Below are positions 43,159 through 52,800 of a stretch of DNA of 64,000 nucleotides, one piece after another. Every line of letters starts with the position of its first letter. Position 1 is the stretch's first letter. Source of the DNA: Verrucomicrobiota bacterium (GTDB lineage Bacteria; Verrucomicrobiota; Verrucomicrobiia; Limisphaerales; VHDF01). The stretch is taken from positions 1 through 64,000 of the forward strand of contig VHDF01000008.1 of the NCBI GenBank assembly GCA_016871495.1. Reading direction: 5' to 3'. The position numbers and the translations under genes are program-made. Under the pieces are notes generated by a model. It was not told the origin of the DNA. It was given only the letters and a program-made list of their open reading frames with translations, and did no database searches.

Positions 43159-43326
43159 GCGCTGCCGCGCGCAGCGCCGACAACCTGTGGATGCACCGCC
43201 ACACCCACACCTTCTCCGATCCACTTTGGACTTTGCTCCCGCCCACGGGCGGTTCATCATCACCAAGTTCCCCGCGATGAATCCTTTCTTTTATCCTGTT
43301 TCCATTTGAAACTCTGAATCAACTCC

Positions 43327-44628
43327 ATGTCGCCTGCCGATTCCAATTCCACCGTGGACCCCCAGGCTCTCCGTCGCAAAGTCGCCTGGCGAATCCTGCC
43401 CTGGGTGTTTCTGCTCTACATCGTGGCCTACCTGGACCGCGCCAACGTCGGATTCGCCAAGTTGCGCATGAAGGAGGACCTCCGCTTTTCCGAGGAAGTT
43501 TTTGGATTCGGGCTGGGCATTTTCTTCATTGGCTATCTCATCCTCGAAATTCCAGGAGCCCTGCTCGTTGAACGCTGGAGCGCTCGAAAGTGGTTCGCGC
43601 GGATTCTGATCACTTGGGGGTTTATCTCGGCACTGACGGCATTCGTCCGCACCCCGATGGAATTCTACATGGTGCGTTTTCTCCTCGGGGTGGCGGAAGC
43701 GGGATTCTTTCCGGGCATCATCGTCTATTTCACGCACTGGTTTCCCGGTGCCGAGCGGGGACGCGCTCTGTCGGGCCTCGTGATGGCCGTGCCCTTCAGC
43801 CTGGCCATGGGTGCTCCCGTGTCCGCGCTCCTGCTTGATGTCGGTTGGCTCGGACTCGCCGGTTGGAAGTGGATGTTCATCGTGGAAGGTTTGCCCGCTG
43901 TGGCCCTTGGCATCGCGACCCTGACTTTCATGACCGACCGGCCACGCCACGCCCAATGGCTCACCCCCGCGGAACGAGACTACCTCGAAGGCGTGCTGGA
44001 AGCGGAGGCGAAAGCCAAGGAAGCCTCCGGCAAATCGACCATCAGGCAGGCGTTGAAGCAGTCGAATGTGTGGCTGCTCGCCCTGGGCATTTTTGCCACC
44101 AACACCGGCGGCTATGCCCTCGCCTTCTGGCTTCCTACCACCGTCAAAAACGTCTCCGGGGGTTCAGACCAGGCAGCCTTGTTTTACAGCGGACTCTTCT
44201 ATTCGTTCGGGTTGTTGAGTGTCTTTTTGTCAGGGCGTTCCTCGGACCGCCTTGGTGACCGCAAGTGGCACTGTGTCGCTGGTCAATTCGCCACGGGGGT
44301 TTTCCTCGCGTGCAGCGCGATTCCCGGACAAAGCTTTCCGGTGGTCATGGCATGGCTTTGCGCGACGGGATTTGCGGGCTACTTCTGGCCCTCGCCCTTC
44401 TGGGCGCTGCCCACCCTAACCTTGACGGCCTCCGCCGCGGCCGTCTCGATCGGCTTCATCAACATGTGCGCCAATCTGGCCGGCTACCTGGGCAACCATT
44501 TCACCGGATGGCTGCGTTCCCAGCAGGCGTCCGAGAACCAGTGCCTGCTCTTTCTCGCCGCCTGCTACCTGCTCGGCGGCATCATCACGGCCTTCGTCCG
44601 CGTCCCTTCGCGCAACGGAAGAGGGTAA
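43327..44628 (+). CDS. MFS transporter, anion:cation symporter (ACS) type
   Basis: 433 residues with 12 predicted membrane helices. The N-terminal WRILPWVFLLYIVAYLDRANVGFAK is characteristic of the ACS family, whose members import sugar acids, tartrate, phthalate or galactonate with protons. The loop 2-3 motif GALLVERWSARKWFARI and RFLLGVAEAGFFPGIIVY also fit. ATG at 43327 follows repeat DNA closely. No catabolic enzyme is adjacent, so the substrate is unassigned; a sugar acid would fit the exported lactonase elsewhere in the window. Confidence 0.87.
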   Translation: MSPADSNSTVDPQALRRKVAWRILPWVFLLYIVAYLDRANVGFAKLRMKEDLRFSEEVFGFGLGIFFIGYLILEIPGALLVERWSARKWFARILITWGFISALTAFVRTPMEFYMVRFLLGVAEAGFFPGIIVYFTHWFPGAERGRALSGLVMAVPFSLAMGAPVSALLLDVGWLGLAGWKWMFIVEGLPAVALGIATLTFMTDRPRHAQWLTPAERDYLEGVLEAEAKAKEASGKSTIRQALKQSNVWLLALGIFATNTGGYALAFWLPTTVKNVSGGSDQAALFYSGLFYSFGLLSVFLSGRSSDRLGDRKWHCVAGQFATGVFLACSAIPGQSFPVVMAWLCATGFAGYFWPSPFWALPTLTLTASAAAVSIGFINMCANLAGYLGNHFTGWLRSQQASENQCLLFLAACYLLGGIITAFVRVPSRNGRG

Positions 44629-44650
44629 TAATTGTTGCATCGTTACCTCC

Positions 44651-44670
44651 ACATAGGGTCATCCCTATGT
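44651..44670 (+). promoter_or_regulatory. Perfect palindrome containing a start codon
   Basis: ACATAGGG (44651-44658), spacer TCAT, CCCTATGT (44663-44670). The ATG of the following membrane-protein gene (44667-44669) lies in the right arm. It could be an operator or an mRNA hairpin hiding the start codon. Confidence 0.5.
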
Positions 44671-45191
44671 TAAGAAACCCATGGACAGACAGTTCGCAAG
44701 AAACTCCAGTGCAACACCAGTTGGAAATCAGACGGTTGGGTAAATACGTGATTAGGGTTGCCGTCGCCGTGTTAGTCACTTTGGCATTCTGCTTTCTTTG
44801 TCGGTGTTTGGCACTGTTGCCTGATTCCGTGCAGTTCCTCCTAAAGGGTGCCAAGTTGAGCCCTGCGACGTTGCTTGCGTGTCATGTAATTCCGGTAGAG
44901 GGAATCGCAGTCTTCGGCTTCCCTGCGGTAATCTGGATCACCTTTTCCTGGTCTAAAAACATGGATGTGAAGACTGGCGTGGCACTTACTGTTGCCTCGG
45001 TTGTGCTGTCCTGTACACTTCAAATAATTTATGAGCTGGCGAGCAGTATGGCTGTTCCTGCTGTTCCGCGTTCGGATCCCAATTCCACTCGCATAGTTTT
45101 GAATTGGCTTTGCGTCGCATCGCTCTGGGGCGTGGCGGTCTTAGATATCGCCTCGTCGCTTCAAGAAAGAGGTGTGCTGTCTGGTAAGTGA
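44667..45191 (+). CDS. Four-helix membrane protein of unknown function
   Basis: 174 residues from ATG 44667; the longer open frame upstream overlaps the MFS gene and is discounted. Hydrophobic segments lie near residues 27-50 (VIRVAVAVLVTLAFCFLC), 70-95, 100-125 and 143-165. Base composition is visibly lower in GC than the neighbours and codon use differs (many GTT, TTG, AAT), so it may be acquired. I do not recognise the family. The start codon lies in a perfect 20-bp palindrome. Confidence 0.6.
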   Translation: MLRNPWTDSSQETPVQHQLEIRRLGKYVIRVAVAVLVTLAFCFLCRCLALLPDSVQFLLKGAKLSPATLLACHVIPVEGIAVFGFPAVIWITFSWSKNMDVKTGVALTVASVVLSCTLQIIYELASSMAVPAVPRSDPNSTRIVLNWLCVASLWGVAVLDIASSLQERGVLSGK

Positions 45192-45357
45192 GGATTGAGC
45201 TCCGACTCCCAACTAACTTGATGCCCAAGTTCCTCACCATTCCGCACCCCGACCCGGCGGAGTTTTCTTGCTAGAAACGGCAATTCAGCAGCGCCGAGAT
45301 GCGCAAAAGCTTCACTGGCAAAGACCTGCCGAAAGTTGAGGTGGATACACAAGGTGA

Positions 45358-45575
45358 TCCATCCGTACATCCAGAGGATGTCGGTGACCGGGTTGTCGTG
45401 CTACCGCAGACAGCCCTGTCTGCTGTGTCGCAGGCTGCCCAGCGTGCGGGGCGACGAAGGGAACCCGGCGCGTGGAGAGCATGGAATCGCCTCGTTCTTC
45501 ACCCGCCGGCCCACAGGGCCGACGGGCCGTCGGCCATACGGCAGGCGGGGTAGCCTGCGCCACACGACAGACCAC
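45358..45575 (+). repeat. Dispersed repeat family B, copy 5
   Basis: Landmarks are atccagaggatgtcggtgac, cagacagccctgtctgctgt, ggcctcgttcttcacccgcc-like text (here cgcctcg), and cctgcgccacacgacagacc. A 10-bp insertion, cacagggccg, is unique to this copy. The gap 45192-45834 holds nothing else recognisable. Confidence 0.85.
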
Positions 45576-45834
45576 TTCGGGATGGTCCGGTTGTTCGCAG
45601 CTCGTGCGAGTTCTTGATCGCAGGATCATTGAACCTACGCAAGGGAGCCGGGCCAGTATCCGCCTGGCCTTTATGGGCGCGACTGCGGCTTGAGGCTGGA
45701 CCAATCCGAGTTCATGATGGGAAAAACGGAAATGGTCCATGTCCTCTGAACGTGTTTTTCCTCTGGATCCGGAGCCCCTCGTCCCTTCGGCCTCAAGATT
45801 TGCCGAAAGTGAGAAACCCGGGCAGAATCCTCCC

Positions 45835-46554
45835 ATGTCCAGCGCGATGAACCTCGACGACGTGATGAAGGAGCTCGCCGCGAAGGCGAATCCCCAATGC
45901 AAGCGCACCTACCTGCGTCACGGTGCCGCTGAGCCCCTCTTCGGTGTCCGCATTGGCGATCTCAAACCGTTGCAAAAGAAGCTGAAGGGCCGGCAGGAAC
46001 TCGCGCTGGAACTTTTTGCCACCGGGAATTCAGACGCCATGTACCTGGCGGGCCTCATCGCCGACGGCTCGCGAATGACGCGCCAGCAACTCGACCGATG
46101 GGCGTCCGGCGCGACGTGGCATATGATTGCCGGATATTCCGTCGCGTGGTTCGCCGCCGAGCACCCTTTGGCCGTCGAAATCGCCAGCCAATGGATCGAC
46201 TCACCCAAGGAATGCGTCGCGATCGCGGGCAGGTCCACGCTGGGTTCGGTTCTGGCCACCGTGCCCGATGAACGCCTTCCGATCAAGGAACTCTCCGCCG
46301 CGCTCGACCGATGCGCGAAGTCCATCAAGACCGCGCCCAACCGGGTCCGCTACGCGATGAATCATTTCGTGATCTGCGTCGGCACCTACGTGCAGCCATT
46401 GGGTGACAAGGCCCTCGCCACCGCGCGCAAGATCGGTCAGGTGGAAGTGGACATGGGCCAGACCGACTGTCAGGTGCCCGACGCGGAAAGTTACATTCTG
46501 AAGTCCCGGCGAGGAGCGCCCATCGCGCCGAAACGCAAGACCACGCGTTGCTAG
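45835..46554 (+). CDS. DNA alkylation repair-like HEAT-repeat protein
   Basis: About 239 residues from ATG 45835 (MSSAMNLDDVMKEL); Met at 45847 is an alternative and the upstream frame to 45739 is probably not translated. Helical repeats of the AlkD-like ARM/HEAT type are present: YLRHGAAEPLFGVRIGDLKP, ELALELFATGNSDAMYLAGL, TWHMIAGYSVAWFAAEHP, ESYILKSRRG. AlkD relatives excise alkylated bases. The catalytic Trp/Asp/Arg set cannot be confirmed by eye, so a non-glycosylase HEAT protein is possible. Convergent with the aminotransferase, 13 bp between stops. Confidence 0.72.
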   Translation: MSSAMNLDDVMKELAAKANPQCKRTYLRHGAAEPLFGVRIGDLKPLQKKLKGRQELALELFATGNSDAMYLAGLIADGSRMTRQQLDRWASGATWHMIAGYSVAWFAAEHPLAVEIASQWIDSPKECVAIAGRSTLGSVLATVPDERLPIKELSAALDRCAKSIKTAPNRVRYAMNHFVICVGTYVQPLGDKALATARKIGQVEVDMGQTDCQVPDAESYILKSRRGAPIAPKRKTTRC

Positions 46555-46567
46555 GGAATCGTGCGGA

Positions 46568-47956
46568 TCAGGCCAAAGCTGCATCCGCCAACGCCAGACT
46601 CGCGTCGATGCCTTCGACGATGAAATCAATTTCATCCCGCGTGACCACGAGAGGCGGGACAACCCAAATGCCAAATTTGTCCGACGGCACGTAGATGCGG
46701 CGTTCTTCAAGGAGAAACCGGGAGATGTCTTGCATCACGGTGGGCAGGTACTTCTCCGTGGCCCGCCGTAGCGGCGTTCGTTTCTTGCGGTCCTTCACCA
46801 AATCAAGGGTCCAAAAAAGCCCCAAACCGCGGACATCACCGACGGAAGGATGCCGACTCGCCATGGCTCGCAATCGTTCCCCGAGGTAGCGCCCCAACTC
46901 CTCCGCCCGCTCCACGAGTCGCTCCTCGAAGAGCACGCGGAGGCTCTCCAGAGCGGCCGCGCAGGACAACGCGTGGCCGGAAAAGCTCAGCCCATGGCCG
47001 AAGATGTGCCGTTCGAACACCCTGGAGACCTTCTCACTGAAAATCGTTGCGGCCAAAGGACAGTAGGCCCCAAGCGCCTTTCCCATCACGATGATGTCCG
47101 GCTCCACCTCGTCGTGCTGGATCGCGAGAAACTTGCCCGTCCTTCCCAGGCCGGTCATCGTTTCATCGGCGATCAGCAGCAGCCCCCATCGATCACACAA
47201 GTCCCGCAACCCGTGCAAATATCCGGCCGGTGGAGGAATGATGCCGTTGCTTCCCACCACAGGCTCGATCAGAAAGGCCGCCACCCGGGCATTCCCTCCC
47301 TCCTGTTCCACCATGTAATCGAGATACTGCAAATGCCGTTCGACGCCTTCCGCTCCTTCACCAAAGTAAGGCCGGTAATCTCCGGCCTCGGGAGCGAACA
47401 CAAATCCTGGCGCGGCGGCCGGCTCCAAAAACCAGCGGCGTGGGTCACCACTGGCGGAGGAGGCACCGAAAGACGACCCATGCCAGGATCGATAGCGGGA
47501 AATAATTTTGTAAGGAAAGGGATACGGCAGCGACGCGTCCGTATGCGAGGGAGGGGTTCCAAAAGTTTCCGCGTATCGAAACATGCGGGCGCCCTTGATC
47601 GCCGCTTCCACCGCGGAGGCTCCGCTCTGTGAAAAAAACACCCGCTTGCGAGGTGAACCTGGAGTCAACCGCGCCAATTCCGCCGCCAAAGCCGCGGTGG
47701 GCTCCGTGGCAAAATCATCCGTGACATACACCACGGACTCCATCTGGCGCCGCATGGCCTCCAACACGCGAGGATGGTTGAATCCCAAATTGATGCACTC
47801 GTGGGCGCTGCGCAGATCGAAGATGCGCCGCCCCTCCACGGTCGTGATCCAGCAACCGGAGGTACTGGCCACGGGGATGGGACGCGCCTGCCCTTGCCGC
47901 GACCAGCACTGCATGACATGCGCCGACTGGAGCTCAGCAAACGATTCGGTGTGCAT
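46568..47956 (-). CDS. Class III PLP aminotransferase
   Basis: About 462 residues from ATG 47956 (MHTESFAELQSAHVMQCWSR). The frame extends 12 codons upstream. Class III features are GCWITTVEGRRIFDLRS, FFSQSGASAVEAAIKGAR, YRSWHGSSFGASSASGD, LIADETMTGLGRTGKF and the PLP lysine in VMGKALGAYCPLAATIFS near residue 290. The pattern is closest to omega-amino acid or taurine:pyruvate aminotransferases; the substrate is not fixed. A family A repeat lies directly upstream of its start. Confidence 0.87.
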   Translation of the reverse strand: MHTESFAELQSAHVMQCWSRQGQARPIPVASTSGCWITTVEGRRIFDLRSAHECINLGFNHPRVLEAMRRQMESVVYVTDDFATEPTAALAAELARLTPGSPRKRVFFSQSGASAVEAAIKGARMFRYAETFGTPPSHTDASLPYPFPYKIISRYRSWHGSSFGASSASGDPRRWFLEPAAAPGFVFAPEAGDYRPYFGEGAEGVERHLQYLDYMVEQEGGNARVAAFLIEPVVGSNGIIPPPAGYLHGLRDLCDRWGLLLIADETMTGLGRTGKFLAIQHDEVEPDIIVMGKALGAYCPLAATIFSEKVSRVFERHIFGHGLSFSGHALSCAAALESLRVLFEERLVERAEELGRYLGERLRAMASRHPSVGDVRGLGLFWTLDLVKDRKKRTPLRRATEKYLPTVMQDISRFLLEERRIYVPSDKFGIWVVPPLVVTRDEIDFIVEGIDASLALADAALA

Positions 47957-48021
47957 ACGCCGAACCCTCCGAATCCCACCCAGGCTTGGCAAGTCTGGAA
48001 GTCAACCCCGCAACTTCTGCG

Positions 48022-48151
48022 GCGCATCCCGATGTTGCCGGTGATGCAGGTAGGGCGCGTCCGTCCCGGCGCGCCGCCGGAGCATGATGTTTTGCATCCA
48101 GTGGGCGGCGGGCTGGGACAGGCCCGCCCTACCAACAACATCGGGACGCAC
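48022..48151 (-). repeat. Palindromic repeat family A, copy 4
   Basis: A complete copy in reverse orientation, with GCATCCCGATGTTG at 48024-48037 and CAACATCGGGAC at 48136-48147. It is 65 bp upstream of the aminotransferase start. The 47957-48924 gap is made of this copy plus repeats E, F and H. Confidence 0.9.
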
Positions 48152-48284
48152 GGCAACTTCTGGAAACAACCTCCCCAATCTCAGAACTCCTGACCTGTCG
48201 TGGAATCGGGTTGAGCCCGCTTGGCGGTAGATGAGGTCAGGAGATCGGAAGAATCGTTTCGGTTAGGTAAGCAAGCCCGCCTTC

Positions 48285-48510
48285 AATCCCAAAGGGATTG
48301 TGTCCTCCAGCCCAAGGTTGCGAGGAACGAGCTACCTTGGGTTGCCGTTTGGAATTCAATTCAACCGCAACGCGGTTGTGGCTTTACCCCGCCAAACGGA
48401 AATAGGTTTTCGTCACAACCCCGTTGGGGTTGGTTTCCATGGGCGAACCGTGACCCAAGGTAGCTCGTTTCTCGCAACCTTGGGCTCCGGGACGGAATCC
48501 CTTCGGGATT
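48285..48510. repeat. Large foldback repeat E, two-armed copy
   Basis: The outer arms are AATCCCAAAGGGATT (48285-48299) and AATCCCTTCGGGATT (48496-48510). The inner arms, 34 bp each (48309-48342 and 48453-48486; AGCCCAAGGTTGCGAG... against its inverse), match at 33 of 34 positions. The loop of about 110 bp includes CCGCAACGCGGTTGTGG. A one-armed relative is at 54029-54193. Confidence 0.88.
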
Positions 48511-48721
48511 CTTGGCCGGACGAGTTTGAGTTGCGTTACGTCGGTTGCAAAGGGTTTAACTTCAAAACGGCAATTGCCCTTCATGAATCCTCGCAAGGTC
48601 CTGGCGATAAAGCCAATTCGATTCACTCACCAGATCCATCAAGGATAGGCCTCGTGCTTCGTTATGTCTTTCTCATCCAGGCCTTTTCAAATCTTTGCCT
48701 CGCACAACTGTCGTTCTAAGG

Positions 48722-48790
48722 ATTCTCTTCCCGGCTCATTGTCGTTCCACTCCCCCTTCCCTCCGCTTCGAGGTCAGGAGGTCTGATCCG
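48722..48790 (+). repeat. Repeat F, copy 1
   Basis: cttcccggctcattgtcgtt and ccctccgcttcgaggtcagg recur with few changes at 54382-54446. In both places it follows repeat E by 180-210 bp, so E and F may travel together. Confidence 0.75.
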
Positions 48791-48819
48791 GATAATTCAT
48801 ACTGAGCTTGAATCCGCGA

Positions 48820-48897
48820 CAGTGTGCCGCGTGAGGGCACGCGGCCTACAATCGCGCCTGCCTCTGTGTTTGTAGGCCCGGTGTCCTCACCGGGCGT
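48820..48897. repeat. Inverted pair repeat H
   Basis: GCCGCGTGAGGGCACGCGGCCTACAA faces a diverged inverted copy reading TTGTAGGCCCGGTGTCCTCACCGGGC; each half is also its own short hairpin. It lies about 25 bp beyond the stop of the cyclic-nucleotide-binding gene and may act in transcript ending. Confidence 0.65.
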
Positions 48898-48924
48898 CCC
48901 GTTCATGAAATATGCGGTCTGAGT

Positions 48925-49416
48925 CTACCCGTCCAGCGCCGACTCCACTTCCCGAGCCAGTAACTGCTGACGTGCGGCATGCAACCGGCGCATCGCGACC
49001 CTCGCCACTCGCTTCATGAGCTCATAACCGAACTCATGATCGCGTTCCGCGGTCACGAGCAAATGTCCTCCGTTCAAAATCAAAGCCTGGACGGGTTCCA
49101 ATGCACGCGCTTGAAACTGCCAGGCGAACGGAGGAAAAAGCCACGACCACCCAAGGGCTTCGCCTGCTTCCACATTTTGAATCGTGACCGTCCCGTCCGC
49201 GGGTTGGTGAGCTTCCACGGAAACCCTGCCACTCTCAATGAGGTAGAAGGAACTCGCGGGCTCGCCTTGCCGAAACAGAACGTGATTGGGTGGGAATTTC
49301 GCTTCGCGCGCACCGGTGGCCAGTTCTTGCAATAGCCGGGCATCCATCCCTGCGCAGAACGGATGCTGCGCGATTCTTTCCGCCATGGTTTTCATTGGGG
49401 GGCCTTTCGATTCCAT
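48925..49416 (-). CDS. Cyclic-nucleotide-binding-domain protein without DNA-binding domain
   Basis: 163 residues from ATG 49416, supported by GGAG seven bases upstream. The cNMP-binding fold is clear: FPPNHVLFRQGEPASSFYLIESGRVSVEA, GEALGWSWLFPPFAWQFQARALEPVQALILNG. The usual GE...R(T/S)A phosphate cassette is altered (GEALGWSWLFP). There is no C-terminal helix-turn-helix as in Crp/Fnr, so it is a stand-alone sensor or redox/nucleotide-binding module. A 105-residue ORF ends 33 bp upstream on the same strand and is probably cotranscribed. Confidence 0.82.
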   Translation of the reverse strand: MESKGPPMKTMAERIAQHPFCAGMDARLLQELATGAREAKFPPNHVLFRQGEPASSFYLIESGRVSVEAHQPADGTVTIQNVEAGEALGWSWLFPPFAWQFQARALEPVQALILNGGHLLVTAERDHEFGYELMKRVARVAMRRLHAARQQLLAREVESALDG

Positions 49417-49449
49417 AGGACTGCTCCATGCTCACGACCATCGTGTATT

Positions 49450-49767
49450 TCAGTGTAAAACCGCGTGCAGCGCCGGGGACGATTCCCGCACTTTGCGCAC
49501 CCAACGGCTGAAAATGTCACGGGTCATTTCGCGGCATTCTCCGGCTTCCGCCGACTCGTTGACGGTGTGATCTGCCGGCAGCCAGTCGGCACGGACGTGA
49601 CGTTCCTTCGCCGTCAAACTAACCGGCCGCAAGAATGACTTGAGCTCCACCAGAAGCCTGCGACCCGGTTCGTCATGCATGGCTTGGGCCTCCGCCACCA
49701 GTTCGAAAGTCTCGCCATTCAACTGAACGCAACCAAGGGCTTCGCACGTGTCGATCACATGTTTCAT
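49450..49767 (-). CDS. Small uncharacterised protein next to the cNMP-binding gene
   Basis: 105 residues, ATG at 49767, with no signal or membrane segment. Sequence features are DTCEALGCVQLNGETFELVAE, LLVELKSFLRPVSLTAKERH and WLPADHTVNESAEAGECREM, ending MTRDIFSRWVRKVRESS. Composition is protein-like, and the gene lies between the CotH gene and the cNMP-binding gene on one strand. I do not recognise the family. Confidence 0.55.
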   Translation of the reverse strand: MKHVIDTCEALGCVQLNGETFELVAEAQAMHDEPGRRLLVELKSFLRPVSLTAKERHVRADWLPADHTVNESAEAGECREMTRDIFSRWVRKVRESSPALHAVLH

Positions 49768-49859
49768 ATCCGCCCGCAGCCTTCCACCGAGCCGTATCCG
49801 CCACCTCCCAAAGCTTGGGAAGGATGCACCGGATTTTGCGGGATCCTTCGAGCCCCCCT

Positions 49860-52800
49860 CTACTCCAGCTCAAACCGAAGGCGCCAGTAACCGGCGCGGG
49901 CTCCCGGAGCCGGGGACGCATCGACGGACGCCCGAAAAGCATCCATCACCCTTCCATCCGGCAAGGGGGTTGTGGCCGCCAGTTTCAACCCCGCGCCAGC
50001 CAATGACCAGGTGGACAGGTCGAAGCTGTGCTCCCAAACCATTCGCACGCCTTGAATTCCCGGTTGCCTCACGAATCTCAATTCAAGATGAGGCAAGCCG
50101 TCCACCCGGACAACCACGGCCTGAACAGAGTCTCGCGAATGGGGATTCTCCGGATCCGTGCCGGAGAGAAACTCCGTCAAATCAGTGGCCCCGTCTCCAT
50201 CACCATCCCGCGCCGGTTCACCTTGAAATCGGGGAGATCCCGTGCCGGACACTCCCGGCGTTCCTCCCGATCTTGCGCTCGCGGTCCAGCTCCCAGGGTT
50301 GTTCCAATCATCCCCCGCTTTGGGATGCTTGATGACGTAGCTCTTGCCCTCGGCCAAAGCCTCGTCTGGCCATAAACTGGTGTCATTGTACTGAAACTCC
50401 TGGATCACTTCCCCACGGGCGTCCCTCCAGATCAAAGTCTCACCTCCATTGTCCAACCGCCCCGCGTACTGCCCCAGAATGTTTCCCGCCGGAACGTGCG
50501 GATTCCTCATCTCAAAAGCGCGCCGATCGGCTACGAGCACACGGGATTCTCCCGGGCCGAGAAATCGAGCACCCGCGGCGGCGTGATCAAAGGCGAACGA
50601 AACGCCCTTGGTCAACGAAACCCCCTTCAGATCGACCGTGTGGACCGACACATTCATCAACTCCAGGAACTCGAATTGAGAGGCTTCAACCAGTCCCGCG
50701 CGCTTCTCCTCCTCACTCAGTTCTGCGGGTTGAAACATCAGTTCAGAAATAACAACGTTCCCCCGCTTCGCGGGAACAGGCCCGACCAGATACGCTTCCT
50801 CCAGCAGCGGAGACCACTGATTCTGAACCAAGGTCCTCGCCTTGAGCACGCGCGAGCGATCCAGCAAGATCGGGGAGCTGTATCGCGTAGCGGCCGGGGA
50901 CACCACGCCGCCGGGACGACGCGGATCCGATCCATCCAGGGTGTAGTAAATCGTTCCTTGCGGGTATTGCACTCCAGCCGCCACACGTTGAAATGGAGAG
51001 ATCGAAATCTCCACAGGCGCGTCAAGAATGCCTCCCCTTCGACTGGGTTGCGGCGGACGAAGCACGGTGTTTAACGTGCGAAGGCTTTGATCATCGAGCC
51101 ACTCCAACCTCTGCCGCAGCCAGTTCCTCATATAACCCACTTCAGCCTGCCACGTCCTCAAGGTTGTGGCCGCGGCTGGATTAGGCCAATCCCTCACGCC
51201 CAAACCAGGCCAGCGCCTGAAATGGCGAGCCACGGGGTTTTGGATGTTCGCCGGGGCCCGATTGCTGATGGCTCCCTCATAGCCGTCCAACAGCGTCTTC
51301 ATGTATCCGTCGATGGTCGAGGTAATCCGTTCCTCGGAGAGGATTTCCCGCCGCCATTCCCAATACCGGTCCCAATGCGCAAGTCGATACTCCGGGTCGT
51401 TATGCAACCTCGGATAATAATTCTGCCCCACTCCGCCCGCGATATCGTAGAGCCATCCCGAGAATCGATCGCCGGTGGCGTAATCCGCGTTGCCCAGGGA
51501 AATATTGAAATCCCACAACGGCCCGGATCGCAACCGGCCCGCGCGATCCTTGTGGAAATACGTGCTGAAAACGTATCCGTCCACCTGCTTGGCCACCTCG
51601 AGCATCCACTGGGCGTCGATGAAGGTGTCCGGGTCTAGATAAGCCCGATACCCGGCAGTGCTGTCACGAAAATTGGACCCCATCAAAGCCGTTTCAAACG
51701 AGGACAAAAATCCTCTCAGATAATTGAGCTGAGCGGGATTGATCTGATCCGGATCAAAACTTTGCAACGGCATGTTGAACCTCGGCGTGGTCCAGCGCGT
51801 CTTGACGGGATCCTCCTTGTCCTTTCGAAAAATGTATCCTCCTGTAATCAATTCAGGATCGGTCGTCTTCGAATTCAAGTTCTCCAATGGAACCCGATCC
51901 TTCCCGCGCTTCATTTTCTCCATCAGCACATAGATGCCCCGGTAACTCCCATAACCCACCTTGCCGCTCGCCGGGTTGGATTGATGGAAAAAGAGCTCCA
52001 CAAAACGCGTCCGCATCGCCGTCCCATCCTGTCCGCGCATGCTTCGCATCCAATCGAACACCAGCTTGTTCCGCATCAAGGTCTTCTCGCTCCAGGGACC
52101 GTAAAGAATCCAATCCGATTCCTCCGGCATGCCCGCCAGGGAAGCATCCAAATCCTTTCCCTCTTCGTCCCGCAACTCCAAGGCATAACTCTTCTGGCCA
52201 AAGCCGGAAGAGCTTTCACCACGCACGTGCGCTCCCGCCGGACCCGCGTAATCCGGCGGTCCTCTTAATGAAGCCCGCCCGGTCACAGGGTCAGGACTCA
52301 ACACCACGGCATAGACCGGTCGGAATGGATTCGAACCACCACTCGATCCGTCCACTCCAAAACCAAACGATTCGAGAAACACTAGCGGCAGGTTCGAGTC
52401 GAAAACTCGCTCGCTTCCGTTATAGCGGGTCAATGTTTCGTCCAAGAAAACAAAAGTTCTCCCCGTGATCCTGCCCGGCAAGTATCCGGGCGCGTAAGCC
52501 CGGGCACGCACCATGGTCAACCGCTGAAGTGCGATCGGCCCTGAATAAATCGCCGAGGACGGACCGGGTTCTGTTCGATCCAAGGTGTAGCGAATGACCA
52601 ATCCAGGAACAGGAGAGGACTCAAGGACCAAGTGGACCGCTGAATCCAAAAGTACCCCGGCGTGGGAAAACTGAACTTCGGGAGCAAATCCCTTTTCCTG
52701 AGGTATTGACACATTAACGGCCCCTGGAGACGGGGGGAACATATGGCCTCGCAGCCTCGAATTCGCGTGCTCCCCAAAACTGGCACCTCGATCCTGTGGC

